A stretch of 64,000 nt of DNA from Hormiphora californensis (GCA_020137815.1 CM035360.1:4783121-4847120), one strand, 5' to 3'. Positions 1 to 12,644 are shown, numbered from the stretch's first letter. Notes: generated from the letters alone by a model not told the origin. A program made the numbers and translations.

Positions 1-672
1 CTATAGACTACGTGATAGAATCCTACAAAAGAGGTGATTATTATTCAAAAAATGTTGTCAACACACGTAATAACAAAGTATCAATGGCACTAATAAGAAA
101 TGGCAGTAATACGTGAAAGTATTTTGCAAATGTGCTCCTTCATAAAATACTTCAGGACCTGGCAAAAGAGGACCCGTGGTTTTTCTGTCGAAAGAATCGC
201 TGTGGTTAATTTACCTGATAAATTTACTGATTTAAAAAATTTCAAATGATACTACACTATTTGCTTAGTTTACTGTATAGTGTATGACCATTGAACATCC
301 CCGACATTCGCCCGTAGGGCGAGCGGGCTTACTAGTATAATCAAGATAGATAAACGATTCAATAGTTTGTTCCAAGAGGAGGTTACTCTTCTTCAATAGG
401 GCGGAGGGCCAGCGGGTGATCTTCTTCTTCTTCTTCTCCTTCTAAAGAGTGCGCCTCATCAGGACTACTAACCCCCTAATTTCGATTATTGGCTATTGCA
501 GAAGTGGCGGGGTATCCAAAACTATTTTCCCCTATTTTCCTTGTTAACCCCCCCCCCCCATCACTTGTACATTATATACATGCTCGGCTAGCATTTTCAA
601 CAAAGATAGAAACACTTCCAGGGTCTGCTAATATGTGGGGGGGGGGGGAGACCTTTGTTGTTTTTATGGCCA

Positions 673-710
673 GTTACCATGGCAACACCTGTATTTGTTA
701 CCATGGCAAC
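673..710. promoter_or_regulatory. Two X-box-like motifs (RFX-type)
   Basis: GTTACCATGGCAAC occurs twice, at 673-686 and 697-710, with 10 bp between the copies. The near-palindrome matches the X-box consensus bound by RFX transcription factors (GTNRCC, short spacer, RGYAAC). No gene start is visible close by, so a regulatory role is inference. Confidence 0.4.
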
Positions 711-1825
711 TACTACATGCCGGTGTGAAACACACCTGTTATAACATACAGCTGCGACCTGTTAGGAATAAATTCACAACTTGAGCTCCTTTTACCACTG
801 TCTGTCTCATCTCTCATTTATTGCGTGAAACGAGCACGATCCGAATTATATTTGTGGACTGTCTAAACATCCAAAAGTGAGGTAGATACTTTTACTAGAG
901 AGAGAGTAAGAAAGATATAACAAGAGTGAGTAAAATGGATCATGTCTTGATATATTTCTCAAGATTAAACCAGCTGGTAGTAGCTAGTTAAACTCTTCTC
1001 CTCTCAAGTTACAGGCGTTTTAGACAGGCATGTTTGCTGAATTAACATCTTAGAGCCACATTATATAACTTGCGGGAAATACCCTCATCTTCTCTCTCCT
1101 TCTCTCTTTTTTTCCTTCTCTCTTTCTCTCCCTCCCTTCTTTCGTCCAAGCTGTTTCTCAAGTGTGTAATGTTGCGGTAGTTGATACTTTGATACAATAT
1201 CTACACAGAGTACACTCTCAAAACAAACAAGCCCTGTACACATTGCTAACCACATCCGACAGACAATGACAAATAGATGATGTGTTTTGACAAACAAACA
1301 TACAATATCAAGATTCAAGTTTCAAGTTTCAAAAATATGTAGACAAATACGGATAGACAAACAAACAGACAAACACAGTACATGATTCGTTAAACACACA
1401 GTGAACTCTGGACTAGGTAAAACAAACACGAAATAGATCTACAGTCTCTCCAGTTCGTTAGATCAAATGGGGAGAATATTTAGGTGAGAGCCTGCTTGTG
1501 TAATGTTATTTAGGTAACCAAGGAAACCAAGGAATTTGACAAATTAGATGACAAGAGGGCTTTTGTATTCTCCGTTTGTTTGTTTGTTATAGACATCTTA
1601 TATTAGGAACCTGGGATACTGAGTTCTCCCCCTCATCTTGGTCTACTCTGATAGTATGTTCATGCTAGCCTTGATGGAAAAATATAGGGGAGACCCCAGT
1701 AACTCAGTCTTACTCCAACCGACATACACGATACCCAGTGGTACCCTTGTATTCTCCGTAAATGATGGTTAATATTATTCTGAAATCGGATTGGGTTGAA
1801 AACACGATGACGACTATCCAAACTA

Positions 1826-1924
1826 CAGTCGGACCCCGATTTACCGGGATGCTCGGGGGAAAGGGTTTTGCCCGGTAAATCGGGGTTCCGGTAAATCGGG
1901 GCCCGGTAAATCGGGGTCCGACTG
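1826..1924. mobile_element. TA-target MITE, copy 1 (99 bp)
   Basis: Inverted termini read CAGTCGGACCCCGATTTACC, ending in its near-exact reverse complement. The element is flanked by TA on both sides (1824-1825, 1925-1926). The interior repeats the 'CCGGTAAATCGGGG' word several times. It has no coding capacity. TA target duplication fits a Tc1/mariner-superfamily (possibly pogo-like) non-autonomous element. Seven more copies occur in the window. Confidence 0.85.
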
Positions 1925-2621
1925 TAATACCCAATCTTGCCGTACCGTTTCTAGAAATTCTACTCAGAAGTACTGTATGATAACAGCTTTGTCTGAAATT
2001 AGAGAATAGGGATTGTAGACGGAGAAAAAAGAGAAAGAAAAAGAGATATTATAAGTGAGATACACACACACAGTTAAAATTGAGCCTCACTATTGAGTAG
2101 TGACATCACTGATATCATCGAATTATTTAGACTAGTGATCTCATGTACATTCTTACTACACTGTTATTACACGAGACGTGTGTTCGTCACGCATTGTGTA
2201 CTGCCCATGAAATGTAATACAATTTAACTTTCCAAAATTTATAATGAATGCATTCATTTTAAATTCTAGAAAGAATTGTACCATTCGAATGGGGTGTGTA
2301 GTACACACTGTGTACTGTGTTGGGTAGATGATTTGCGATTAGCAACACAATAAACATACAGCTTCTACCAGTTCTGTCGTGTGCTCTCCCTCCGTTTATA
2401 AAAAAAACAGGGATCTGGAAAATACTACGAGTGTTGCTCTCACTTGTATCAATGTCGAATCTCAAAACTCGAAACTTTATAAAGATATTTGTCTCCAGAT
2501 AAATATATTCTCACACGCGTCCTTGCCAATATAATATTCTCCTCCGCCCCGATCTTACTCGCTCTAAAAGCTTCTTTATAACCGTCTCTTTCACACACAG
2601 AGAGAGAGTGAGAGAGAGAGG

Positions 2622-2653
<32 letters not shown>

Positions 2654-3286
2654 TTCTCTCTCCCCACTTCATTATGCATGTCATTTTACACCAGAGTCAG
2701 CCTCACTCTCCCTCATCCATCAGAAGAGAGCACTAGAACACAGAGTCTCAGAATAGTAAGCAAGACCTGGCTACCACATGTGTATTGTGACTTGTGTATC
2801 GGGGATTACACGTGTACAAATAATGGAGAGGAGGTATATTTCTCAATCCCAATTCTTGGGATGATAATAAGTGGGATGATGAAAGGGAGGAGATGGAAGT
2901 GTGATATAAGGTGGCTGATAGTGCAGTGGAACATGTTACACTAATCAAGTGTTCGGGGATGCGATAAGAGAGAGAGGGAGGAGGAGATAGAGAGACAGAG
3001 TGATAGATAGAGATAGAATGAGAGAGGGAGAAGGAATAACATGTCTAGAAGCATCAGCTCTCTATCAATAGAATCGTGTACTCAGTACTCATATATATCA
3101 GCTAATGGATTCACAAGCACATCTCATCACAAGACAGGAGAGGTATAGGGAGAGACAGGATGGAGGAGGACACACGTAAATACTTCACACACCCGTGACC
3201 CAATATAACAATTATAGGCCGACCCCCACTACCATTGACCCCCTTTTTATAATAGTAAACAATGAATAATGATCCCAGTTACATAC

Positions 3287-3759
3287 CTGAAGTTCGTCAA
3301 CAACTTTTGCATAATCTGAAAAAATAAACAAAGTTAGGTGGCCATATTGCTACTACATTTTGTTGAGTAAGGGTAAAGGGGTGAAAGAGACTCAACAAAC
3401 TTGAAACTACACTTAGATTACCTGCAGTGCATAAAATATTAAGTACCTGTCAGTGTTTCCTTTTTAATGAGATTTGCTGCATAGCTTCTTCCTATGTTTC
3501 GAATATCTTTGGATATCCGAGATCCATACTCGTGAACTTCGAAATCTGAGAAATAAATAAATTCATAAATAATATCATGAAATTTGGATTTGTACATCAT
3601 TGTACATCATTGTACATCATTTGGATTTGTACATCATTATATATGGATCATTCAAATTAGGTATCTGATAAACTTACCACCGGCTTTAGTTAAGTTAGTG
3701 TAAGAAACAGTGGTGGCTTGGGCCAAAAGGAATGCAAAACATGTCAAAAATAAATGCAT
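3287..3759 (-). CDS. Secreted protein, N-terminal three exons
   Basis: The first exon (3678-3759) starts with an ATG followed by a classic signal peptide (MHLFLTCFAFLLAQA) and ends at a gtaagt donor. The second (3447-3545) follows a tttctcag acceptor and encodes a charged, helix-like stretch beginning DFEVHEYGSRISKDIRNIG. The third (3287-3315) follows a T-rich acceptor and ends DYAKVVDELQ at a gtatgt donor. Phases are 1, 1 and 0 and all joins are in frame. The mature start has a possible N-glycosylation site (NLT). I do not recognise the family. A signal peptide followed by short helices resembles the start of several secreted or type I membrane proteins, but that is only a guess. Any further exons should lie at lower coordinates and I could not identify them; the gene may be incomplete in this window. 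Confidence 0.6.
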
Positions 3760-5258
3760 TTGATGATGATAATATATCTGTTGTTCTTGTTCTCTGTCCT
3801 CCTTACATAATCTGGAGATAAAAAGTTCAGGAAAATAAAGTCACATGAAAATGAAGGTTACTTGGAAAACACAGTGGTGCCACGTAACAGTCCGTCACCT
3901 ATGTAATTATATTGGCCGCCTGTATAGCGCTGTCTACCATGAGGGCTACTACGTCTAAAGCGCACGACAAAAGCAATCAAAGTTAACGGACTGTGGAAGT
4001 CGTAGATCGCGTCTTACGCAATGCTTTATGCGGGGCAACCCTGAGCTGTGAGTAGAGGCCGGAATGATGTCTGATAGCGGCGCAGACCCAACGTCCAAAT
4101 GATGTCTAAAACACATATCAATAATAATAATAATATCTAGACTTGTATCCTGCCCAGATCCCCCAGGGACAGCATAGCATAGCTAATACTGCCACTGAGG
4201 GATAATCAGAGCAGTTTACTAACACACTCAACCAAAATTAGATCAAGAACATTTATTATCTAAAATCCTGTATTTTTCTTCAGACACTGGCCACTGCTAC
4301 ATTACCAATGGCTAATTAAGTTTTAGGGCTTAGGCACGAAGAAAAAAATAATTTTATCGAACGACCGTGAGGACTGAGGCGTGATTTGAAAAAAATCCCG
4401 ATTTGTGAATTTGAGCTCCAATTTTTTGAGCTCCAAATCCCAAAATTTGTACGCGCGCGGCGACAAGTTTAATTTGCGCGCCACATATCGCATCGTAAAA
4501 TATAAAAACTTGCGTGCGCTGAAATTTGGGCAGAATGACATACACGGAACATCTGAGGACATATTTAGGACACAATACACATTGGGGAGATGTTAGTCAT
4601 CACTGGGAACATTGTTACGTCTTTTAGAAATAGGACCAAGAGTCAAACGGCATCATTTCGAATTTGAACTGGGTAGAAACAACAATTTTGTAGAAATAAC
4701 TTAACATTCTCGTCCAATTCTTTTTCAATCACTCTACAGTAACAAGGAACATCAACAAGAAACAATTGGCGACCGCGAAGGCCAAAGACCTAAAATCGGA
4801 AAATTAAGAGGCCAAAACTAACAGTAACACATGGAGAAATTTATACAAATTTACCCTGGGAAACGGTCATGTACACTGTACAATGATGGTACAGCACATG
4901 AAAAGTACTTGGAATGTGACCGGTCACTCTGTGTGAGTACTGACACGTACCTCTCTCTCATATTTATCAATTAATTGAAATTACACCTATATATGTATAT
5001 GCTAAACACAAAAGAAAAACTTCCCACTTTCAACAATATTAATATTATTCACTCACTTTCTGCCACTCGTGTACAAATTTTGAGCGGTTGAGAAAAATAG
5101 GTGTAAACCTTTATATTCAATACTAAAAACTTGTTAAAAAGGGGCAGAATTATCAACACTGAAGAGAACTAATCACGGGGAGGGGACATATCAGTCTGTA
5201 CACAGTTTCTAGAATCTGGGGGATATATATCTGGAAGTAATGTCGTGCAGTTTCACTG
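3760..5258. other. Intergenic, no supported gene
   Basis: A stretch around 3890-4090 is relatively GC-rich but has no convincing exon. Overlapping open frames on both strands at 4323-4600 share the same bases and have no splice context or domain. Otherwise I see nothing in this stretch. Confidence 0.5.
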
Positions 5259-7206
5259 CTACGTTTTACCAAACCCAAAATAGTGATACATCCCCACGAT
5301 TACAGCAAACAGACCCAAGGATAAACTCGTTGCAACGGCATTGTTCTCAGAAATCATCCTGATGGCGTCTACTATTGCAGTGAACACGAAGAGAACGAAG
5401 GATATGAGGGACAGGCTGAACGTGATGACTGATGAGATGGCATCACGACCTCGGACAGCAAAATCGGGCGTTGCCATCCGCTCCCCTTCGTCTTGCTACA
5501 GGGAAGAGAGGTTTTGGGTTAGATAAAGTGACAAAAACCGTGGCAGCTGATACATGGTGTGTACAGGGAGTGACGGAGAAGACACATAAGATAACACGAT
5601 GCCACCAGCGTGTAACTAACAAATCAAAAACAACAACAACAACCCCTGTGTAACTTACAAATCAACAACAACAACAACAACCCCTGTGTAACTTACAAAT
5701 CGTTTTTCGAAGGTAGTCATCTGGTTGTTGTACTGTTCCAGCCGTTCCTCACACTCACCCAGCCGCTCACTTAGCGTGAAACTATAGGGGAGAAGATGAT
5801 GTATGAAAATGGAAGAAGATTAAACAGTGCAGCACATGTAGTGGAGAAACTGTTTTCAAAAACGGTACGCTGACGTACATGCAGGTACAGGTACTAAACT
5901 AATAAAGTTGTTTGTTGAACAACTACATATAACAAGCAGCCTTGATATTATCTAACTTACTGGAATTTATCAAGTTTTTCTGTGATAGCATCTTCCCGAT
6001 CCATGGCCTGAGTCCCAGTTCGTTTTACTAGTTCAGTTATCATTCGGTTCTGTCTGTCTATCGATTCCAAACTATCCTTTAGTATCTTAATCTCTGCCCT
6101 AAATTCTTCCTGCGGGAGGTCATGTGATCAATTAGTTAAATACTAATTACTAATTAATAGTTCGATAGTTACGCCTTGTTAATTGGAAAATACAAAAAGA
6201 TGCAAAAATTCTTACCCGTATCAATTCGACATCTCTGGCCAGGCCCCCGTAATCCTCCCTCAGTTTGTTGATATTCTCTTGCAGTGGTTCGCTCACATTT
6301 GAAACACTATCTCCCCTGAAATCAGGGGTTTGGTAAAAAAAGATGAAGAGAGAGAAAGATAGAGAGATGGTAGAAAACTCATCAAACAGCAAAAACTCGG
6401 AGCTGTGCATTTGAAACCAGCCACACAAACAAACAAACACTGTAAACCCACTGTGTATTTTTTGAACACAAGCTAGAATGAAAACTAGATGATCTTGAGG
6501 AATCATTATCCAGCGATTCATCATCACTATAATCAGCTTTTGAAGAGGATAGATCTATATCTCTAGCCTCCTGGCGTGGTATAAACCATTCTTCTGACAT
6601 GTCTCAAGAAACAAAATACAACTTCACATTCAAAACATATCCTAGAGGCCGATATGAGCTTTTTGCTGCTCCTTCATAAACCCAACCTCAATATTTGAGT
6701 GTCGCTTAGGCACGATAGAATTTAATCGATCCAATTATGAACCGAGAGCAACAACAAATTGAGACAACACATTTCCATAACAAGTGGAAATAAGTTGTTT
6801 TAATTTGTAAAGCCAGCCTCACCTTTCTGACCCTAGATCGTCCTCCCCGTTCCAGGAGCCATGATCAGCCTGGGTCTCAGAATGAAGGAATGGTGCAGTT
6901 TGGTGTACTACCACAGCGGGAGGTTCAGGTGTCCAATCAGGTCGTGGGGAGAATGAACGACCAACAACAAGTAGCTTACTTGATGAGCTTGACTGCTCCA
7001 GAGTTCTCTCTCCCTTTTCCCTTTCAAACCCCTTCTCATAGGATGTATTAGCACTTTTACTGGATTTCTCTAGGTTACCATGGGTACCACCACCGGATGA
7101 AACCCGGAATATCTTATCGATGGCATTGCCAAAGGAGGCTGACCGGCGATGACCCAGCTTCAACTTTCTTTTGGACGAATGGTCGGACATGTGGTTGAGC
7201 TGTAGC
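5259..7206 (-). CDS. TMCC-like protein, C-terminal coiled coil and two TM helices
   Basis: Five exons form a continuous, phase-compatible reading: 6823-7206, 6216-6315, 5961-6109, 5697-5781 and 5259-5495. Their acceptors are ...ataag, ...tttcag, ...ccgcag, ...tatag and ...tgtag, and four of the five end at GTAAG or GTGAG donors (the fifth ends at the stop). The first encodes a basic Ser-rich region with RRSASF, a likely basophilic-kinase site. The next three give about 110 residues of heptad-rich coiled coil (SEPLQENINKLREDYGG... to ...QMTTFEKRF). The last exon gives two hydrophobic helices (around ISSVITFSLSLISFVLFVFT and AVATSLSLGLFAVIVGMYHY) and a stop nine codons later. Coiled coil followed by a C-terminal TM hairpin is the architecture of the TMCC family, ER membrane proteins. 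The order and spacing match that family; residue identity is modest. It is probably the shared 3' end of a larger gene. Confidence 0.65.
5581..5710. repeat. Minisatellite carrying a splice donor
   Basis: Three near-copies of a unit of about 45 bp, containing gtaacttacaaatc plus an (AAC)n tract, run through 5610-5700. The unit contains the 5' splice site of the exon at 5697-5781 (reverse complement TTT|gtaagttaca), so decoy donors follow the real one. Confidence 0.6.
6452..6600 (-). CDS. Alternative first exon of the TMCC-like gene
   Basis: An ATG at 6600 opens an acidic, serine-rich frame (MSEEWFIPRQEARDIDLSSS...). An in-frame TGA lies two codons upstream, so this ATG cannot be an internal codon. 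The frame can leave at ACACA|gtgggt (6452) in phase 2, exactly what the coiled-coil exon at 6315 accepts. The 5' splice site is not strong. A short isoform made of this exon plus the coiled coil and TM hairpin would be about 190 residues. It could equally be a spurious frame within the intron between 6823 and 6315; the composition (DDESLDNDSSRSSS) looks protein-like. Confidence 0.4.
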
Positions 7207-7449
7207 CTTATAATACACAAAGAGTAATGTTAGTATAAGAGGTATACAAAAACAAGTACAACAGAGCAGTGAAAGGTGAAACTCGGTAGGAATGTACCCA
7301 GATAAGAAGTACAAGTGTATAATCCACAACTCACAAGCGGAGGGACGGAGAAAACACGAAAAAAAGCGGAGGGATAAGAAACCATTTCTTGGAAATGGCA
7401 GTGAAATCAAAATGGGGAACGGAGACAGAAAGCAGTACCAACTTTTGAT

Positions 7450-7466
7450 ATGATATAAAAAAGGAA

Positions 7467-7533
<67 letters not shown>

Positions 7534-7551
7534 AGAGAGAGAGAGAGAGAG
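7450..7551 (+). repeat. (GA)n microsatellite
   Basis: An almost pure GA tract with a short G run near 7524-7533, lying in the intron between the exons at 12165-12329 and 6823-7206. Long SLSLSL or ERERER open frames over it are translation of the repeat and not genes. Confidence 0.9.
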
Positions 7552-8570
7552 AACGACTCCCCGGAAACACTGCCATATAACCCCAGCTCTAAGTGAACTA
7601 AAGCAGTGTATGTGGGCTAATACACGTGTGTTCTGGGAAAGCGAGGGGAAGTGGCACATACCTATAACATGACACATGTGCATTACATAATAATGTACGG
7701 CTTGACAGATTTGTGACATTCTTCCCTATATGACACAAATTGATACATACGAAGAGAGATTTGAGTTTTGAGAAGCTGTGGATAGAAGACATTACAAGAG
7801 TGCCTGAAACTGAAACTATAGTTTCTGTTTCAGGTTGATCTATAAATCATCTCTAAATTGCAATCATGGGACTGGTAGCTCTGTAACGTTCGAATACGAT
7901 GGAATGATGTATGCAAAAGATACGTGACTCACATGACCACTGCATCAAGTCATTATATGCAGTTTTAATAACGGTTCAGACTCCCGCGGCAAGTAGATTC
8001 ATGAAATTTTACCAAGGCTGCTGCAGAGATACTTCATCAAGAACCAAGGTGGCAAGGTTGCTACTAAGACTATATAAGGTCCATATATATTGTTCTTTCT
8101 CTGCAGACTATACTTCTGCTGCAGTGGGAGCTCTAAAGAGACAATACCGTCCAGCGTCCAAATGCAAATTAGCTCCTACCCATATACTTTACAAGCTAAT
8201 GGTATGGCTCTCTAACAAGCTGCTGAGCGTAATGTCGTAATGGTACTCTCTTAGTACTCAAAAATGGGATTCTAAAAATGAACATGAATTGCAAAGATGG
8301 ATCTGCTGTTGTAAGATGAGAACTTCGCTATAAGACAGAGACGTAAGACCTAGCTCAATGCTAGAAGAATAGACATAGCAAACACTCGGTTTGTTTGAGT
8401 TGTTTCCCCAAATAACTTAATTATAATTGATTAAAATTTTGAATAGTCAAACTGTGTAGAAAAGTATGATGACAGTAGACTAGATCTACAGACTGTGTAG
8501 AAAAGTAGACGTATCCCCCCAGTAGACTAGATCTACAGACTGTGTAGAAAAGTATTATGACAGTTATATG
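7552..8570. other. Intronic or intergenic, tandem duplication only
   Basis: No supported exon. A short tandem duplication at 8456-8560 repeats the words 'actagatctacagactgtgtagaaaagta'-type (about 60-bp unit). Part of this unit recurs at 9241-9275. Confidence 0.5.
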
Positions 8571-8573
8571 AGG

Positions 8574-8761
8574 CATAAACTCTGGCCACTGGCACGTTAT
8601 TTCAGATACCTTTCTCCCAGCGCGCCGCTGGGAGAAGGTAGCTGTAGTTTATCCGCCAGTGGCGGATAAACTGGTTTAAATCACGACGACGATCCCGAGG
8701 CGGAGCCGAGGGAGAGGCGGAGGGGTTTAAACCAATAACGTGCCATTGGTCAGAGTTTATG
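8574..8761. mobile_element. Small foldback (inverted-repeat) element
   Basis: The ends GCATAAACTCTGGCCACTGG and its imperfect reverse complement (GTCAGAGTTTATGG) form arms of about 26 bp with 'cacgttatt' continuing inside. The interior has two further perfect hairpins (around 8618-8632 and 8650-8672). No clear target duplication is visible. Probably a MITE. Confidence 0.55.
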
Positions 8762-9380
8762 GGTTATATACCCTGCTTTAGTTGTTTGTTTCAAGTATTA
8801 CACACTAACAAGAGAGAGAACACTAATCAAAACACACAAAGAGAACTGAGAAACAGTTAAAAACATCTCTCAATTGAGTGTATATTGTTTGGTAACAGTT
8901 ACTAAGGAGAGAGAGAGAAAGAAATAACAAGATATGGGGCATGCCAGACATAACACAGAGGAATTGAGATAGTGAAACAAAAGGGGAGATAAAGAGAGAG
9001 AAATTGACGGAATGTGTTGTTTCTTTCTCTCCAGTGCAGTGTGTAACTCTTGCAAACAGTGTTCCCTCTGTATTTCAGTAAGAACTGATCATTTACACAC
9101 ACTTTGAATGTAACATAGGAGTAATAATAAACAGCCAGCCAGTGGGAAATAATCTGCCGCTGGACTGGCTGTATATTGAGAGCGCGCCAGTGGGACTTCT
9201 CGCCACTGGCGGGTTATTTAAGTTAGCAGGGTATATAGTCGTATCCCCCAGTAGACAAGATCTACAGACTGTGTTGACGAATGCACACGTTGACATTTTC
9301 AGAGAACGCTGTAATGTAAAGACAAAAGAAAGAAAGAGAGAATGAGGGAGAGAACGAGGGAGATACACTATATACATTCT

Positions 9381-9699
9381 CTGTGCAGTAGTGTGTTTAA
9401 TTAGCTAAATTATATACGTAGCTTGGAGAGATATGGCTAGCCAAGGTGCAGTGTAGTACTGCACTAGTTGTACTGTTCATGAAAGTATTTTTGATGGTCC
9501 TTGTCCCGGAGAGTGCTCTACTCACGGTTGCGAGGAGCTATTTACAAGTAAAACAAGGAAGTTTTAGTTCAACAGTTTACACATGTTTCAAGCTCTGTGC
9601 AGTAGTGTGTTTAATTAGCTAAATTATGTAGCTTGAAGAGATATGGCTAGCCAAGGTGCAGTGCACTACACTATACTAGTTGTACTGTTCATGAAAGTA
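9381..9699. repeat. Direct repeat pair flanking a dispersed 98-bp unit
   Basis: A sequence of about 105 bp (starting ctctgtgcagtagtgtgtt, ending ttcatgaaagta) occurs at 9381-9486 and again at 9593-9699. Between the copies lies a 98-bp unit (gatggtccttgtcccggaga...acatgtttca) that recurs almost unchanged at 52481-52577 without the flanking repeats. The arrangement looks like an insertion associated with a long duplication, or a tandem array that lost a copy. Confidence 0.7.
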
Positions 9700-10305
9700 A
9701 CATTACGGGGGCGAAGCAATAGAACAAGACAAAAGTACACGGGTCTCCCAGCACTTTTGTCTTCTTAAGACTGTATCCTGGTAGCAAACCAGATTAATTG
9801 GAACCTGAGATGATGATGAACCAGTTAAATCCCTAAATAATGCCATTTGATCACGGCTCTATGATTAGATCGGGACGGCCCTAGTATAGGAGAAGGTAAT
9901 AATAAGATAAGTTCTCAAAATGAAAAGTTCTAAAATGAGATTTTTGAACGGAGCTCGAGAAACAATTTGAAATTAAAACAATAAGATATAGTGCTGAAAG
10001 ATAGATAGATGGCACACACGCTGCACACGTGGAAAGGGAATTACATCTGGTGACCAGCTAGATCTGAACCGGGAGAAAGGTAGAAAATAATGAAGTATTT
10101 GCACTGTACTAGAATGGAATTAGCCAGTGTGAAAAGGTACAGACTAAATAAAAAGACATGTGCAGTATGTAGTAGGGCACGCGATGTACTATTACAGTAG
10201 GGCACGCGATGGTATTATACTTAGTTGGGCCACATAGAAAACGGTCCGGCAGTACAACACACTTGAACACACAAGAACCGACCTCAACCATGGACATGCA
10301 AATGA

Positions 10306-10447
<142 letters not shown>

Positions 10448-10917
10448 TAAGCACAGCATAAACGCTGTTGTTGAAAGCCGCTACAGAGTGTAGATATCCA
10501 GCGACAGGATATTACACATAATATATGTCTCGAGGTCGAGTTTACAAAAACGGAATGCTGACATATGAGGGGAGACATCTGTCAAAAGCTTTCAACATGC
10601 AACGACAAAACAAACAGACAAACCTAGGGAGAGAGGTAGAAAAAAGGAAAATTTAAACGAACTAGGTGTGTAATTGGCACTGTAAATGTACTTGATTAAT
10701 TGACAGTAGTTCCTGTTCAGACCGGGAAAAACGAGAGAATACACATACAAGAAGACACACACAGTCATACAAGAAAGAGGATACAAACACAAAAGAGAGA
10801 GCGACAGAAAGATAGAAAGATAGAAAGATAGACACTGTCAGTAACAGAGGGAAACAGAGAGGGAGGAGGTTTTACATCACCTATCAACACATATCAACAT
10901 ATCACCCAGACACATTA

Positions 10918-11734
10918 GTCAGGACCACTATTGGTGCGCGGTCGTGCCCACGGAAGGAGTGCTTGGATCATCTTGAAACCGGTTTTAAGTTCACTAATGC
11001 ATACCCAAAAGTGTCTGTAGCCATTTGGGTGATGTTCTGACAATCCAATCACGAGTTATGACCGAAAAACAGTCAAAAAAGACGTTTTAAAGTGACAAAA
11101 AGGAGGATCTGAACACAGCCCTTATATGAAGGGCTGGGGCTTTGAAACTTCTTGTGTGGACAGAGAATCGTCCAAATTTGCAGTGTCAACTTTCAGATAG
11201 TTTCTATCTTTTGTAGTTATCTAATTAGAGTCGTTTAAACATGTGAGAAGTTGCTAAAGGGGCCTATAATACTGCTTGTGAAGTGATCACTTGACGAGAT
11301 TTGCCCAATTAGAGAGCGGATTAAAGCATACAAGCGGTGAGAGCAAGCAATATGAGATGGAAGTAGTACCTAATCACCCTGTTTTGCAGGGTCATAAAGA
11401 TCGTCTCACATGTTTGAATGGCTCTAATTAGATAACTACAAAAGATAGCAACTATCTGAAAGTTGACACTGCAAATTTGGACGATTCTCTGTCCACACAA
11501 GAAGTTTCAAAGCCCCAGCCCTTCATATAAGGGCTGTGTTCAGATCCTCCTTTTTGTCACTTTAAAACGTCTTTTTTGACTGTTTTTCGGTCATAACTCG
11601 TGATTGGATTGTCAGAACATCACCCAAATGGCTACAGACACTTTTGGGTATGCATTAGTGAACTTAAAACCGGTTTCAAGATGATCCAAGCACTCCTTCC
11701 GTGGGCACGACCGCGCACCAATAGTGGTCCTGAC
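10918..11734. mobile_element. Foldback transposon, 817 bp, TA target site
   Basis: The termini GTCAGGACCACTATTGGTGC and its reverse complement begin arms of about 330 bp that match along almost their whole length around a loop of about 150 bp (roughly 11250-11397). TA lies immediately outside each end (10916-10917, 11735-11736). No open frame of transposase size is present, so it is non-autonomous. The TA target suggests Tc1/mariner-superfamily mobilisation. Confidence 0.85.
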
Positions 11735-12164
11735 TACATGTATGTATACACCAATTAACACATGAACATGTTATATGAACACATGATGAACGCGGAAATG
11801 CCATGGAGCCTAATAATATAAGGGAATCACGACAGACGGAAGTGATATTAATTATATCTGCAAAGGTCATTGATTGTGTAACATCGCATGTTATGATTCA
11901 TAACATGTAATGATTCATAACATTACATGAATGTTATTAAAAAAGTGCGGAAGCGATATGTTTTTCTAGACCTAATATTAACCTAGTTTAGAATCTTGGT
12001 TACGAATTTACCCCTCAAGAGAGTTTTTTCGATATCTTCTTACTCTTAGTGTGCGCTTCGCGCTAGCAAGGGAGGCTAGGATCGGGGTAACTTCGTTCCC
12101 AATTTAGAATCAGCATCATGATACATGTATGAATTTTAGGACAATCATGTATGTTTGTTTTAAC

Positions 12165-12329
12165 CTGGTAAGGGCAGTATCGGTGACAGAGAACAAGAGA
12201 TAGGACCATGCGAGGAGGATCACCAGTAGAACTCCACTCACTACCGCCCTTAGGAATACAGCCTTCGATACTGAGGATGCCGTATCAAACTGGCCCAGGT
12301 GCTCCCCTATTATCAGCTGCATTATTGTA
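12165..12329 (-). CDS. Transmembrane cassette exon of TMCC-like gene
   Basis: The exon follows an acceptor gtgttag and ends at ACCAG|gttaaa. It encodes about 55 residues with one strong membrane helix (around VVSGVLLVILLAWSYLLFSV) preceded by GEHLGQFDTASS. It enters and leaves in phase 2 and is 165 nt (divisible by 3), so it can be included or skipped without changing the frame. Its reading continues directly into the exon at 12645-12981 upstream and 6823-7206 downstream. Read through its donor, the frame stops 15 codons later, so it could also be a terminal exon. Confidence 0.5.
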
Positions 12330-12644
12330 CTAACACAATGTATACTATATCAGGAGGGGCCGAGGGTAGATAGACTCTAGGTGTAGATCTATAGTCTGCT
12401 AGAGTGTTGAGGGCCAAATGAGAGAGATCTCTATAGGATAGAGATAAAGGAATGACGACTATTGCGGGTTGTAACCCTTTGGGGAGGACAATGAATCAAC
12501 AGACAGATCACAGCAATTTGTTACCCAGATCTAAGGGATAAAAACTACATGGTTCCTAATATTATCCAAACAGTGCCCATATATGGTGATCTAAACACAT
12601 GCCCAAATATGGTAATAGATATTGGTACCTAACTAATTACTCAC

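Larger units (their letters stand above)
1..3286. other. Non-coding flank with MITE and GA tracts
   Basis: I see no gene that I can support here. The stretch holds two identical 14-bp X-box-like palindromes (673-686, 697-710), short C and G homopolymers near 550 and 638, a pyrimidine tract at 1085-1140, a MITE (1826-1924) and GA-rich tracts around 2600-2655 and 2965-3035. Open frames here are short and of low complexity. A possible exon around 160-208 is discussed under rejected items. Confidence 0.6.

Noticed and set aside
160-208. Possible short plus-strand exon encoding DLAKEDPWFFCRKNRC after an acceptor-like cttcag
   Set aside because: The downstream donor is not consensus, no partner exon was found, and the opposite strand is also open. 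Not enough to call a gene.
4323-4600. Overlapping ORFs on both strands
   Set aside because: No splice context, low similarity to any domain, and mutual overlap on opposite strands.
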